Shown: positions 1-8,359, counted from the stretch's first letter. The stretch is 64,000 nucleotides of DNA from Streptomyces xantholiticus (GCF_014651015.1 NZ_BMWB01000015.1:1-64000), one strand, 5' to 3'. Notes: a model not told the origin generated them from the sequence alone. Numbers and translations are program-made.

Positions 1-2764
1 GCACACCCAGACCCGTGCGCGTGTCCATCAACCGCGTCGGCTGCACCGGCTGGAACGTGCCGGTGACCTTCGGCAGTGGGGGCGTTACCGTCAAGGTCGC
101 CGGGTGCTGCTCGAACCCGCGGTGGGAGATGACGCTCACCGTCCAGGTGCCCTCGGGCACGCCCTTCAGGTCGAGTGACGCCTTCAGCGTCCGCCAGTCC
201 GCGGAGACGCCGGTGACCTCGGCCGCGTGCCGCGTGCCGTTGACGAGGAGCTCGACCCGGTCGCTCAGGTGGAGGGCCTCGCCGTTGACCGTGAGTTCGG
301 CCGTGGTCCCGGCGGGCGCCGAACCCGGCGTCACCGAATCGACGTCGAACTGCTCGCCGCCGCACACGCCCGAGTGGCACGCGGTCTCCACCCGGTAGGC
401 CACCTGCGACGCCTTCTCGGGCAGCGACACGACCAGGACCGCCGGGGCCGCCTCGCCCGTCCCGGAGGAGCGCACACTGCATGTGTACTCGTCGCCGGAC
501 TTCATGCAGTTGCCGGCCCAGCTGCCGTCGTACACCGAGACGGTGGCCCGGTCCGTTCCGCCGGAGGGGTTCGTGACCGTCACCTTGAGCATGTCGTTGC
601 TGACGGTGGGCAGTACGGCGCACACGGCCGTGCGCTCCTCCGTGAGCGTCCCCGTCAGCGGAGCGTGACCGTAGGCAGCGGAAGCGGCACGGGGGCATTC
701 GGCGGCCGGGCCGTCGGCTGTGGCGACCCGCCAGGCGTCCAGGCGGTGGTAGGTGTCGGACGCCTCGAGACCGAGCGGCACCTGCATCAGCACCTGGTAG
801 CTGGTGGAACCGGTGACCACACAGGACCGGTTGCGGAAGGAGCAGTCCGCGCTCTGCCCGTCGGCGCCCAGGGCCAGGATGTTGAGGGTGCCCTTCGGGT
901 CACGGACGTCGATGCGGACGCGATCGGTGGCCGCCGTGGTGGTGACCTTGTGGCAGCGCAGCTCCCCGGCGGTACCGCCGTAGAAGCCCGGCTGCGACGG
1001 TCCGCCGACCGCGGTGGCCGCGCTCTTCGTGCAGCCCCACGCCGCCGAGGTGACGTCGCGCCGGCTCAGGGTGTACGACGCGGCGGTGTCCTGGCCGGTG
1101 AAGACGACCGTGTGGGCCTTGCCCGGCGTGAGCGGGCAGACGGACCACCCGTTCTTCACCGCGGTCCGCTCACACTTCAGCTCGCCCGACTCGTCGGTGA
1201 CGGAGAAGTTCGCGGACGCGGTCCCCGACACGGTCCGCAGCTCGAAGAGCTCGGAGGCCGAATGGTCGGCGGCCGGGACGGTCAGGCAGTGCGTGAAGTC
1301 ACCGTTGCCGGTGGTGAGCTCGGCCGCGTTGCTCGCGTCGCTGAAGGTGCTGCGCGGCATCACGGCGCAGGTGCCCGGCGGCGGGGCGTCGGTGCGCAGG
1401 AAGTTGATCGCGTACGGGCCCGGCTCCTCGCCCTCCTCGGCGTGGACGATCGCCCGGTACGGCGCGACGCCGGACAGCGAGCAGTTGCTTTCGCGCAGCG
1501 CGGTCTCGCCGCACTGCAGCGCTCCGGCGGCGTCGAGCACCTCGGTGTCAAGACGCGGTCCGGTACCGGTGCGTGCCTGCCCGGAGATCCGGGAGCCCTG
1601 CGGCATGGGCAGTTCGAGGCAGTCGTACTGGCCGGAGGCGACGAGCAGGCCCTCGTGGAGCCCCTCGGAAACGCGCTCACAGCCCTCGGAGCCGGACCGG
1701 TCGAGGAAGGCCGTGCCGTAGGCGGTCTCGGGGTCGAACACCCTGGTCGGGTCGCCGACCACGAGCGTGTAGGAACCGGCGGCGGGGAAGGTGCACCAGC
1801 CTGCCGGGCAGACCTCGGTCGACTCGCCGTCGTAGACGTACGACCAGTGGACGCTGTTGCGGTCGTCGACCGGCGCCACGAGGTAGCGCCCGGCCGCGGG
1901 CACCTCCATGACGCGGCAGCGGACCGTGCCGGGCGGGGACGCGGGCGCGGCGCCGTAGCGTCCGACGGTGACGGTCGGGCAGCCCTGGGGGTTGTCCAGT
2001 CTGACGGGCTGGAGACGGTAGTTGACCGGCTCCTCGTCGGCGTACGCGTACGACAGCACCCGGTAGGGTCCGTCGCCCGGCAGCACGCAGCCCGGCCTGT
2101 CGAAGTCCCTGACGCAGATCTCCGTGCCGGTCTCGTCGGTGATCCAGCGGGTCACATGACCGGAGACGATCGTGCTGGCGAAGGGGATGATCCGCTCGCC
2201 GGGCTTGGCGTCGATCCACTGGCAGTCGACCTGGAAGTGGCCGGCAGTGGTACGGACCGGTACCGGCTGGTCCCAGGCCGTACCGATCGCGGGCGCGCAG
2301 CGCTCCGTCCGGGTGAGCGGGACGACGAAGAGCCGGAAGTCGCTGGGGTCCACCTGGTCGTTGCGGACCCGGACCGTGTAGGCGCCGGCGGTGGGGACGA
2401 CGCAACGGCCCACGTTGGAGCTGCTCGCGTAGCAGTCCAGCGCGCCGTCAGGGCCTTCGATGCTGCCGGTGATCAGGTTCCTGGTGTCGCGCATCGTGAA
2501 CAGGTGCTCGCCGGCCTCGGCCTGCACCGTGAAGCACTGCTGGGTGCCGGCGGCGAGCGTCCCGCTCGCCACGGCGTCGCCCGGGTCGCCGAACGGCGCT
2601 AGGGCGAGCGCGGAACAGGGGGCCGGCGCCGGGTCGTCGGCCTGGGCCGAGGTGACGGGCAGCAGGAGCGACATGAGCGTCGCGAGCACCAGTGTCACGA
2701 GTGCTGTCGGTGCTGGTCTTCGATGCGTATGCGGGGTACGCGGAATACGTGCCGGTCCAGGCAT
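1..2764 (-). CDS. Large secreted multidomain protein (3' end outside window)
   Basis: 921 residues are visible and the gene continues past the left edge. The N-terminus is Arg/His-rich, followed by a hydrophobic core at about residues 20-40 and an AQA-DD type cleavage site near residue 42, so it is exported. The mature part is a long series of beta-rich stretches with regularly spaced Cys, no obvious catalytic motif, and a 'TxGSIEGPDGALDCY' type repeat unit near its start. At about residues 805-890 an IPT/TIG-like segment appears (VTPGSAPAGTTAELTVNG), followed at about 910 by RLMDTRTGLG, a motif that opens a beta domain in many actinobacterial secreted proteins. The ATG at 2764 was chosen because it gives a full signal peptide and follows a G-rich run. 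Function unknown; an adhesive or surface role is inference. Confidence 0.75.
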   Translation of the reverse strand, partial: MPGPARIPRTPHTHRRPAPTALVTLVLATLMSLLLPVTSAQADDPAPAPCSALALAPFGDPGDAVASGTLAAGTQQCFTVQAEAGEHLFTMRDTRNLITGSIEGPDGALDCYASSSNVGRCVVPTAGAYTVRVRNDQVDPSDFRLFVVPLTRTERCAPAIGTAWDQPVPVRTTAGHFQVDCQWIDAKPGERIIPFASTIVSGHVTRWITDETGTEICVRDFDRPGCVLPGDGPYRVLSYAYADEEPVNYRLQPVRLDNPQGCPTVTVGRYGAAPASPPGTVRCRVMEVPAAGRYLVAPVDDRNSVHWSYVYDGESTEVCPAGWCTFPAAGSYTLVVGDPTRVFDPETAYGTAFLDRSGSEGCERVSEGLHEGLLVASGQYDCLELPMPQGSRISGQARTGTGPRLDTEVLDAAGALQCGETALRESNCSLSGVAPYRAIVHAEEGEEPGPYAINFLRTDAPPPGTCAVMPRSTFSDASNAAELTTGNGDFTHCLTVPAADHSASELFELRTVSGTASANFSVTDESGELKCERTAVKNGWSVCPLTPGKAHTVVFTGQDTAASYTLSRRDVTSAAWGCTKSAATAVGGPSQPGFYGGTAGELRCHKVTTTAATDRVRIDVRDPKGTLNILALGADGQSADCSFRNRSCVVTGSTSYQVLMQVPLGLEASDTYHRLDAWRVATADGPAAECPRAASAAYGHAPLTGTLTEERTAVCAVLPTVSNDMLKVTVTNPSGGTDRATVSVYDGSWAGNCMKSGDEYTCSVRSSGTGEAAPAVLVVSLPEKASQVAYRVETACHSGVCGGEQFDVDSVTPGSAPAGTTAELTVNGEALHLSDRVELLVNGTRHAAEVTGVSADWRTLKASLDLKGVPEGTWTVSVISHRGFEQHPATLTVTPPLPKVTGTFQPVQPTRLMDTRTGLGV

Positions 2765-2889
2765 GGCCCCCCCAGGGCTGTGTCGAGTGCAGGAGATCTT
2801 CGCATGCGCCACCGACAGCTCAAAGAGAGTTCCCGGGGGCGGCCTCGACCGCGGATTTCCAGGTCACGCCCCGCGGAATTGCGGCGCCG

Positions 2890-2917
2890 CGCGGGGGCCG
2901 ATGTCCCGGCCCCCGCG
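2890..2917 (-). terminator. Hairpin terminator of the VOC gene
   Basis: Perfect 11-bp inverted repeat (CGCGGGGGCCG / CGGCCCCCGCG) with a 6-nt loop, 9 nt downstream of the VOC stop codon on the minus strand. There is no U-tract, as is usual in high-GC actinomycetes. Confidence 0.65.
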
Positions 2918-2926
2918 ACGCCCCGC

Positions 2927-3331
2927 CTACGGCCGGGCGTAGGGCCGGGTCATGATCTCCATGTTGTGGCCGTCGGGATCGTCGAAGTACGCACCCCGGC
3001 CGCCGAAGAGGCGGTTGATCGCGCCGGGTTCGGTGTGGCCGGGATCGGCGTAGTACGTGACCCCCACCGCCTCCAGACGGGCGATCATGGCGTCGAACCG
3101 GTCGTCGGGCACCTGGAACGCGTAGTGCTGCGACTGGATCGGCTCGTCGGCCATCTCGTAGTAGTCGAGGGTCACGCCGTTGCCGAGGTCGACGGGCAGG
3201 AACGGCCCGAAGGGCGCGCCGACTTCGAGGCCGAGGATCGTGGCGATGAACTCGGCGGACAGCTGCCGGTCCTTGGCGTACACGGCGGTGTGGTTGAGCT
3301 GGACGGTGGTGACGGACTGCTGGTGCGGCAT
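2927..3331 (-). CDS. VOC-family (glyoxalase/bleomycin-resistance fold) protein
   Basis: 134-residue single VOC unit. It begins with the typical first beta strand 'VQLNHTAVYAKDR', has the metal-site-like segments HTAVYA and QSQHYAFQV, and ends with the classic 'GRGAYFDDPDGHNMEIMTRP', whose Glu would be the last metal ligand. Members are dioxygenases, glyoxalases or antibiotic-binding proteins; nothing here picks one substrate. An in-frame TTG lies 33 nt upstream, but the ATG at 3331 follows GGAGAG and starts just before the first strand, so it is preferred. It stands alone and ends in a hairpin. Confidence 0.85.
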   Translation of the reverse strand: MPHQQSVTTVQLNHTAVYAKDRQLSAEFIATILGLEVGAPFGPFLPVDLGNGVTLDYYEMADEPIQSQHYAFQVPDDRFDAMIARLEAVGVTYYADPGHTEPGAINRLFGGRGAYFDDPDGHNMEIMTRPYARP

Positions 3332-3925
3332 GGTGTGGTGACTCTCCAGGTCTTCGTTCCGCAAGGGACAGGTCGGAGGTGGAGAGGGAACGGCGGGGCT
3401 CTGGCCCGCCCCGCGCTCACGCCGAGGCCGGGCGCCTCACTCGTGCGTGGCCCATGGCCGACCCGGCAGTCACGTCACCGACGCTAGCCGCCCGCCTCGT
3501 GCTCGGCAATCGACTTCCGGCCGCCGGGGCGTGTGCGTTCGGTCCGTGCGCCGTACCGGAATCGTCACGTCCGGCCCATCGGCGTCCGTCGTCGCGGGGG
3601 CTTCGCCGCGGAGGCCGTGCGGGAACGGCTCGGGACCGGCCGCACCGCGAACGCGTCCCGTGGCGCGACCTGCTCACAAAGACCGAGGTCGACGTGGTCA
3701 CCGGCTCGGGATCGACGCACACCCTCCGCCTGACCGCCACCTCGCGGAAGAGCCCCCGTCTGATCCTCGACATGACCCGCAACGGCGACCTGGCCTCGCT
3801 CTTCGCCGGCCCCCGGGCTTCGGCCATGACGGACATCCGAGGTCAGGGAGCAGGGCCCCGGAAGGACCGGACGGCCGCGGGCGGGAGGAAGGGAATCGTG
3901 GACGGCCGAGGGGAGTTCACCGGAT
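3332..3925. other. 594-nt gap with a possible coding remnant
   Basis: No complete gene is convincing here. On the plus strand, about 3661-3820 has strong G/C-ending codons in one frame and reads sensibly (WRDLLTKTEVDVVTGSGS, then TLRLTATSRKSPRLILDMTR), yet the same frame is low-complexity junk on both sides and has no good start. It may be a fragment of a lost gene. I do not recognise the family. Confidence 0.3.
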
Positions 3926-4600
3926 ATGGCGGTCATCCACACGGCAACAATGGCGCCCGGCAAGCTGGAGCTGCTCGCAGCCTGGCTTCCCGCGCAGCCG
4001 TGGTACCTCGGCACGGCAGGTGAGCCGGAGTTGACCAAGGCCGGCGGCTTCCGGCTCGACGACCCGCAGGGCGAGGTGGGGATCGAGTTCATGGTGGTCA
4101 CGGACACGTCGGGCGACGAGCCGGTTTCGTACCACCTGCCGCTCGGCTACCGGGGCGCACCGCTCGACGGTGCCGATGAGGCGGCGCTCATCGGCACGAG
4201 CGAGCACGGAGTGCTGGGCAAGCGGTGGATCTACGACGGGGCCCACGATCCGGTCGTCGTCGCGCAGTTGCTCGCCTTCGTCCAAGGGCGCGCCGAGGCG
4301 CAGGCCCAGGGCGTGTCGAACACCCCCGATCCGTCCGTGACGGGCCACTTCACCGGTCCAGGCCTCCCGGCGGAGGTCGCGTCGGTGACCGTCACCGACG
4401 GGCCCGACGGCACGGACGTGTCGCTGGGCAGTGCGGGAAGCGACCCGTCCCTGACCCTCACGGTCACCCGCCGCCCGGAGCCGGACTCCACCGGCTCCGA
4501 CCCGGCTGGGTCCCGGGGCCATGTCACCGCCGGCTGGCGCCGGCCGGACGGTGCCGAGCAGCGCGGCCGGTTCTTCCTCCTCCGCGACACCTCGCTCTGA
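3926..4600 (+). CDS. Maltokinase N-terminal cap-like domain protein
   Basis: 224 residues. It opens MAVIHTATMAPGKLELLAAW, continues with a W-Y-L-G strand, then a 'GGFRLDDPQGEVGIEFMVV' beta sheet and 'YHLPLGYRGAPL'. This matches the cap domain that precedes the kinase fold in actinobacterial maltokinases (Mak/Pep2), but no kinase domain follows: the rest is Asp/Gly/Pro-rich and ends in 'FFLLRDTSL'. So it is a free-standing cap. The ATG follows GGGGAG at a 10-nt spacing. Convergent with the next gene across a shared hairpin. Molecular role unknown; carbohydrate or kinase regulation is only suggested by the fold. Confidence 0.8.
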   Translation: MAVIHTATMAPGKLELLAAWLPAQPWYLGTAGEPELTKAGGFRLDDPQGEVGIEFMVVTDTSGDEPVSYHLPLGYRGAPLDGADEAALIGTSEHGVLGKRWIYDGAHDPVVVAQLLAFVQGRAEAQAQGVSNTPDPSVTGHFTGPGLPAEVASVTVTDGPDGTDVSLGSAGSDPSLTLTVTRRPEPDSTGSDPAGSRGHVTAGWRRPDGAEQRGRFFLLRDTSL

Positions 4601-4611
4601 GGCAGCGCGCC

Positions 4612-4641
4612 GCCCGTGCCGTCGATGGCGCCGGCACGGGC
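4612..4641. terminator. Bidirectional hairpin between convergent genes
   Basis: GCCCGTGCCG pairs perfectly with CGGCACGGGC across a 10-nt loop. It lies 11 nt after the stop of the plus-strand cap gene and just beyond the stop of the minus-strand membrane protein gene. Confidence 0.6.
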
Positions 4642-4649
4642 ACGAGCGC

Positions 4650-5276
4650 TCAGCGCGCCACGTAGGCAGAGACCCAGCCTGTGTCGCCACCCAGCTCGGC
4701 GGTCAGTTCCAGGCCGGGGTCGTCCATCTGCGCGACGAAAAAGTCCGGCTCGTGCCGGGCGAACACCTGGAGTCCCCACGGCAGGTGATAGCGGAGGACG
4801 AACGCGGGGCGATGGGGCTGCGCGACCGAGAACGTCTTCCACAGCAGATGTGCCCTGTGCCGGACGTGGGTGTCCGGCTCGATCACCATCTCCCGGTCCC
4901 CGACTCTCAGCACTGTCTGCCCTTCCCGGTGCGCGAGGTCGAACGGCGTCGTGCCGAGCACGCCGGACAGTGGCTGGGGAGCCTGCGGAGGTTCCTCGGG
5001 GAATACGGGAACCGGGGGCGGGCCCATCTGCTCCCACAGGGCCTTGGACCGTCGGTTCCGCCTCCGGTCCGACCCGGCGAACCCGACCATGGCCAGCCAT
5101 GCGGCGGTCCCGCACAGCGGCCCGGTCACCAAGGCACCCCGCCAGGGGTCAGCGGCCACGAACCGCACCGCGAGCACTGCCGCCACCTGCAGAAGCAGCC
5201 ACAGCCCCGACCAGAGGCCGACCGCTCGCGCCACGCGACGCCCCCTCGAATGTCCCTCCCGCATGGACAGGAGCAT
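4650..5276 (-). CDS. Two-helix membrane protein of unknown function
   Basis: 208 residues. Two adjacent transmembrane helices occupy about residues 20-70 (LWSGLWLLLQVAAVLAV and a second around GPLCGTAAWLAMVG), followed by a basic stretch, a Pro-rich linker and a soluble C-terminal half with a 'VLRVGDREMVIEPDTHVRHRAHLLWKTFSV' fold of about 110 residues ending in VSAYVAR. I do not recognise the soluble domain. The ATG at 5276 lies 13 nt after the stop of the upstream ATP-binding gene, so the two are probably cotranscribed. A second ATG is four codons on, and neither has a clear ribosome site. The pairing suggests a role near the anti-sigma-like kinase, by inference. Confidence 0.65.
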   Translation of the reverse strand: MLLSMREGHSRGRRVARAVGLWSGLWLLLQVAAVLAVRFVAADPWRGALVTGPLCGTAAWLAMVGFAGSDRRRNRRSKALWEQMGPPPVPVFPEEPPQAPQPLSGVLGTTPFDLAHREGQTVLRVGDREMVIEPDTHVRHRAHLLWKTFSVAQPHRPAFVLRYHLPWGLQVFARHEPDFFVAQMDDPGLELTAELGGDTGWVSAYVAR

Positions 5277-5289
5277 GACACAAGGGCGA

Positions 5290-5781
5290 TCAGGCCGGAG
5301 GCTCCACGGCCACTTCCGCCCAGACGGTCTTCCCCACGTCGGGGCGGGGCTCCACACCCCAGCGATCCGCCAGGACGTCCACGAGGACCAGGCCGCGCCC
5401 CGACACGTCGTCGGCGGCGGGAGTGTGCACGACGGTCGGCGGATGCACCGAGGACGCGTCCGAGACCTCGACACGCACCCGCCCTGCGTCCAGGGCCAGC
5501 CGGAGTTCGAAGTCCCGGCCGGGCACTCGCCCGTGCCGTACGGCGTTGCCGGCGAGTTCGGCCACCAGCAGAGCGACGGTGCACGAGAGGTCCGAGTCGC
5601 AGGGACGACCCCATTCGGTCAGGTGCCGCACGGCGACCCGCCGGGCGAGCCGCGCACCCCGGGGTGTCGAGGCGAACATCGCCGCGAACCCCTCGCTTTC
5701 GCCGAGCCCTTCCTCTGCCGCCGTGTCCTGGTCGGGGCTCTCGCCCGATGTGACCGTGGTCTTCAGCACTGCGTCGCCCAT
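5290..5781 (-). CDS. RsbW-like ATP-binding protein (HATPase_c_2)
   Basis: 163 residues of the small GHKL ATPase family that Streptomyces carry in dozens of copies. The N-box is visible as 'VAELAGNAVRHG', the G1 box as 'DDVSGRGLVLVDVLADRWG', and the ending 'GKTVWAEV' is typical of the family. Such proteins are anti-sigma or anti-anti-sigma kinases, though most single copies are uncharacterised. The start at 5781 (MGDAVLK) follows a GAGAGAG stretch; a further upstream ATG has none. It is divergent from the XRE regulator gene at 5922, a very common arrangement (ATP-binding protein, XRE-DUF5753, DUF397), so they likely form one regulatory module. Confidence 0.9.
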   Translation of the reverse strand: MGDAVLKTTVTSGESPDQDTAAEEGLGESEGFAAMFASTPRGARLARRVAVRHLTEWGRPCDSDLSCTVALLVAELAGNAVRHGRVPGRDFELRLALDAGRVRVEVSDASSVHPPTVVHTPAADDVSGRGLVLVDVLADRWGVEPRPDVGKTVWAEVAVEPPA

Positions 5782-5921
5782 CCCGTTCGCTCTCTCACAT
5801 CCGGGCACCATCCGCGGGTGTACGGATCGTGACGTTCCGTGTTCAAGAGTCGCCGGGCGGACCTACGCTCGGAAGGGCACGCAGCCTTACACCGCAGGCC
5901 GTAAGGAACGGAAGTAAGCCC

Positions 5922-6866
5922 ATGGCCAAAGCAATTGAGCCCGAGGCCTCGATGGCCGCCCTCTTCGGCTCGCAGGTCCGCAGACTGCGCACCGCCGCCG
6001 GTCTCACGCAGGCCCAACTCGGCGCCAGGACCCATGTGGTCAGCACCCGCATCACCCAGGTCGAACGATCGTCCGGCGCCAAGCCGACGCTGGAGCTGGC
6101 GCGGGCGCTCGACGCCGCGCTCGGCGCGGACGGGCTGCTGGTGGACCTGTGGCCGCACGTCTACCGCGAGGCGTTCCCGGACTGGTCGCGGACGTTCATG
6201 GCGTACTCGGCGCAGGCCGCCGCCATCCGGCAGTACACGGCGCACGTCGTGCCGGGTCTCTTGCAGACCGAGGAGTACGCGCGGGCCGTGCTGAGCTTCG
6301 GTCTTTCCCTCAGGAGCGACGAACAGTTGGAGGAGCGGCTGTCCGCCCGCCTCGAACGGCAGAAGCGGCTCGCTTCACCGAAGCGGCCCGAACTGCGGGT
6401 GGTTCTCGACGAGTCGGTGCTGCGGCGGCCGGTCGGTGGTGACGACGTCATGCGGCGCCAGCTCGCCCACCTGGTGAAGGCGGCAGCAGAACCACACATC
6501 ACCGTGCAGGTCCTCCCCTTCGCCGCCGGGGCGCACGACATGCTGGGCGGCTCCCTCACCGTGCTGACCCTGCCGAACGGCTCCGAAGTGGCCTACACGG
6601 AAGGAGCGCACCACGGCCGGCTCTTCGAGGATCCGGACGATGTGCAGCGGTTTTCGGTGACCTACGATCGGCTGGGGGCCGCGGCGCTGCCCCTGTTCAT
6701 GTCGCTCGACATGATCCGATCCGCGATGGAGGACGACTACCGTGGCGCGAATCTCCCTTCCCGGTCCGCACGACGCCGCCTGGCGAAAGAGCAGCTACAG
6801 CAATCAGGAGGGCGGCGACTGCGTCGAGGTGGCGGACGGCATCCCCGGCCTGGTTCCGGTACGTGA
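5922..6866 (+). CDS. XRE-family regulator with DUF5753 domain
   Basis: 314 residues. A helix-turn-helix occupies about residues 12-70 (FGSQVRRLRTAAGLTQAQLG, then TRITQVERS), followed by the DUF5753 sensor region ('AYSAQAAAIRQYTAHVVPGLLQT', 'HITVQVLPFAAGAH', 'VAYTEGAHHGRLFED'). This is the Scr1/BldB-associated antitoxin-like family paired with DUF397 proteins. ATG 5922 follows GGAACGGAAG. Oddly, after the expected end near 'SLDMIRSAMEDDY' the frame runs on for about 38 Arg-rich residues and overlaps the DUF397 gene by 125 nt in another frame, so the C-terminal tail may be a mutation-driven extension. Confidence 0.9.
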   Translation: MAKAIEPEASMAALFGSQVRRLRTAAGLTQAQLGARTHVVSTRITQVERSSGAKPTLELARALDAALGADGLLVDLWPHVYREAFPDWSRTFMAYSAQAAAIRQYTAHVVPGLLQTEEYARAVLSFGLSLRSDEQLEERLSARLERQKRLASPKRPELRVVLDESVLRRPVGGDDVMRRQLAHLVKAAAEPHITVQVLPFAAGAHDMLGGSLTVLTLPNGSEVAYTEGAHHGRLFEDPDDVQRFSVTYDRLGAAALPLFMSLDMIRSAMEDDYRGANLPSRSARRRLAKEQLQQSGGRRLRRGGGRHPRPGSGT

Positions 6867-6957
6867 CAGCAAGGCTCCGCACGGGCCGGCGCTCACCTTC
6901 GCCCCCGCCTCCTGGGCCGCGTTCATAGGCGAGTTGAGGACCGCCGACCGGTCCTGA
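6742..6957 (+). CDS. DUF397 protein
   Basis: 71 residues with the family signature: 'WRKSSYSNQEGGDCVEVAD', then 'VPVRDSKAPHGPALTF', then 'WAAFIGELR'. DUF397 proteins are the toxin-like or partner half of XRE-DUF5753 pairs in streptomycetes. The GTG start at 6742 follows GGAGG at 9 nt, which lies inside the upstream regulator gene; the two reading frames overlap. No membrane segment. Confidence 0.92.
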   Translation: MARISLPGPHDAAWRKSSYSNQEGGDCVEVADGIPGLVPVRDSKAPHGPALTFAPASWAAFIGELRTADRS

Positions 6958-7353
6958 GTCCATCGGTATCCGGTCCCGGGCCGCACGTCCGGGCCCGCCG
7001 GAACCTCGCCCGAGGGTTCGGGGGCCACGCACTCCCCTGAAGAACCAGGGCGGCAAGCGCGGAGTGTTCCGGACTCGGGCGCACGTCACGTCGAACACAC
7101 GCACAATGCCGTGGCTGCCGGGCATGCGCTGTGCAGGGGCACCTGTTCACCGACAACACGCTGACGATCGCCCATCGCGAAAGGCATCTCCGCATCGCGT
7201 GAATTCGGTCGAAGGCGTTCCGATCCACGGTCCGGACCATGCACATGAGGCCCCGGGACTGGATGTCCCAGGGCCCGTCCCGCCGTCACGGCCGCTCATA
7301 TGCGGACGGGGCGAGAAATGCTCGTGCCGAGAAGGCTTTGAGGCAGATCTTCC
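6958..7353. other. Gap with one strong hairpin
   Basis: 396 nt between convergent genes. Apart from the hairpin at 7249-7275 nothing recognisable was seen; frames across it lack codon bias. Confidence 0.5.
7249..7275. terminator. Hairpin downstream of the GG-leader peptide gene
   Basis: 11-bp stem with one mismatch (GGCCCCGGGAC / GTCCCAGGGCC) and a TGGAT loop, 79 nt beyond the stop of the minus-strand peptide gene. It could terminate transcription from either side. Confidence 0.55.
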
Positions 7354-7581
7354 TCAGATGCCGGTGGTCTGCACCGAGAGGAGACCGCTGGCCGCACCGG
7401 TGACCGCGGCGACCGGCACGACGGAGGCGATGGACTGGGCGGCACCGACGACGTCGCCGACGTTGGCGGCAGCACCGTAGCCGTTGACACCGGCGTGGGC
7501 GCTGGCGATGCCGCCGGAAATGCCGTCCAGCTCGCTGTCGGAAATCTCGGCGGTCTCAACAGAGGTGAAGTCGTTACGCAC
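7354..7581 (-). CDS. Double-glycine leader peptide, bacteriocin-like
   Basis: 75 residues starting at GTG 7581, which follows AGGGAGAG closely. The first 24 residues form a textbook GG leader: 'VETAEISDSELDGISGG', with the acidic/hydrophobic spacing recognised by C39 peptidases and RiPP enzymes, cleavage predicted after Gly24. The 51-residue remainder (IASAHAGVNGYGAA... to ...LLSVQTTGI) is rich in Ala, Gly and Val, has no Cys and no charged cluster, and contains small-residue spacings able to pack helices. This suits a class II/two-peptide-like bacteriocin or a signalling peptide, not a lanthipeptide. No C39 transporter, immunity or modifying gene is adjacent. Identification as a secreted peptide is strong on leader grounds; activity is inference. 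Confidence 0.7.
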   Translation of the reverse strand: MRNDFTSVETAEISDSELDGISGGIASAHAGVNGYGAAANVGDVVGAAQSIASVVPVAAVTGAASGLLSVQTTGI

Positions 7582-8099
7582 TTTCTCTCCCTTTTCACAT
7601 CGGAAAATACCGGGGCTGTCGGCCCGAACACACGCCAAAGGAATGCGGGCCGGCGCACAACGCTCGCCTGACGCCCGGAGCGGGTATCGAAGACGCAACC
7701 CCCGCACGACAGGATGAGATCACGCCAACGGACCAACCGGCAACGTACGTTCCGGTTTTGAAGGTGAATACTTCTTCACGACAACATCAACTGACGTGCA
7801 CTTCTTCGGTCGTGAACGAGACACGAGACCAACCACGGGGAATGAGGCGCTAGATATCGTCAGATGTCTGTTTCCTGGGGCGTCGGGGTGCAGTTGAACC
7901 GGAATGCGTCGCGCCCGACGGCTTCGCGGCGCGGACGCGCCAGCCCCGGCCGCCCGGCTCGGACCTGTGAGTTCGCTTCCCGGAGCACGGGATGACCGCC
8001 CTGGGCCGCGCCCCGGCCGTGTGCAACAGGAGTTGGCGCATGCCGTATCCCGAATCGGTGCGACGCCGAGCGGGGGGGAGCCCTTATGGTTGGTTGCTG
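7582..8099. promoter_or_regulatory. Upstream region of the GG-leader peptide gene
   Basis: On the minus strand TATTTT (7604-7609) is a good -10 hexamer for a start near 7597. Further upstream, ACTTCTTC occurs at 7770-7777 and again at 7800-7807, exactly 30 bp apart, in a patch clearly poorer in G+C than its surroundings. No gene is convincing. Confidence 0.4.
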
Positions 8100-8168
8100 C
8101 TCGCCGGCCGGCCGGCTGGCTGGCTGGCCGGCTGGCTGGCTGGCTCGCCGGCTGGCTGGCTGGCCGGC
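8100..8168 (+). repeat. GGCT/GGCC low-complexity repeat
   Basis: About 70 nt of alternating GGCTGGCT and GGCC units. Read in any frame it gives meaningless (GWLA)n or (PASQ)n strings, which are artefacts. Confidence 0.85.
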
Positions 8169-8241
8169 ACCACACGACCACGGGGGCCCGTGGTGCCGCA
8201 CGAGAACCACCCCGCTGGGTCCTTTACGGGACGCTCAAGTG

Positions 8242-8359
8242 AACTCCTTGCGTCTACACCGCCCGCGTCGCCGCCGAGTTCATCCGGCGGCAGGATGCCA
8301 AGGCCCCGACCGCCCTCTACTGGTGGATGCGCCGCAGGAAGACGGCCATGGAGAGCTGA
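8242..8359 (+). pseudogene. 3' fragment of an unidentified gene
   Basis: From about 8242 to a TGA at 8357-8359 one frame has strongly biased codons and reads as a real protein end: 'VYTARVAAEFIRRQDAKAPT', then 'ALYWWMRRRKTAMES'. The frame is closed by a TGA just upstream and there is no start or ribosome site. I infer a truncated remnant. The family is not recognised. Confidence 0.4.

Noticed and set aside
227..2602. Long plus-strand frame of 791 codons
   Set aside because: Antisense to the secreted protein; Arg/Gly/Val-rich without domain signal, while the minus frame has a signal peptide and clean beta-domain sequence.
7354..7581. Lanthipeptide precursor
   Set aside because: The core has no Cys, and no lanthionine synthetase is nearby.
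7860..8242. Frames with (GWLA)n or (PASQ)n repeats
   Set aside because: Produced by the GGCT/GGCC low-complexity tract in every frame.
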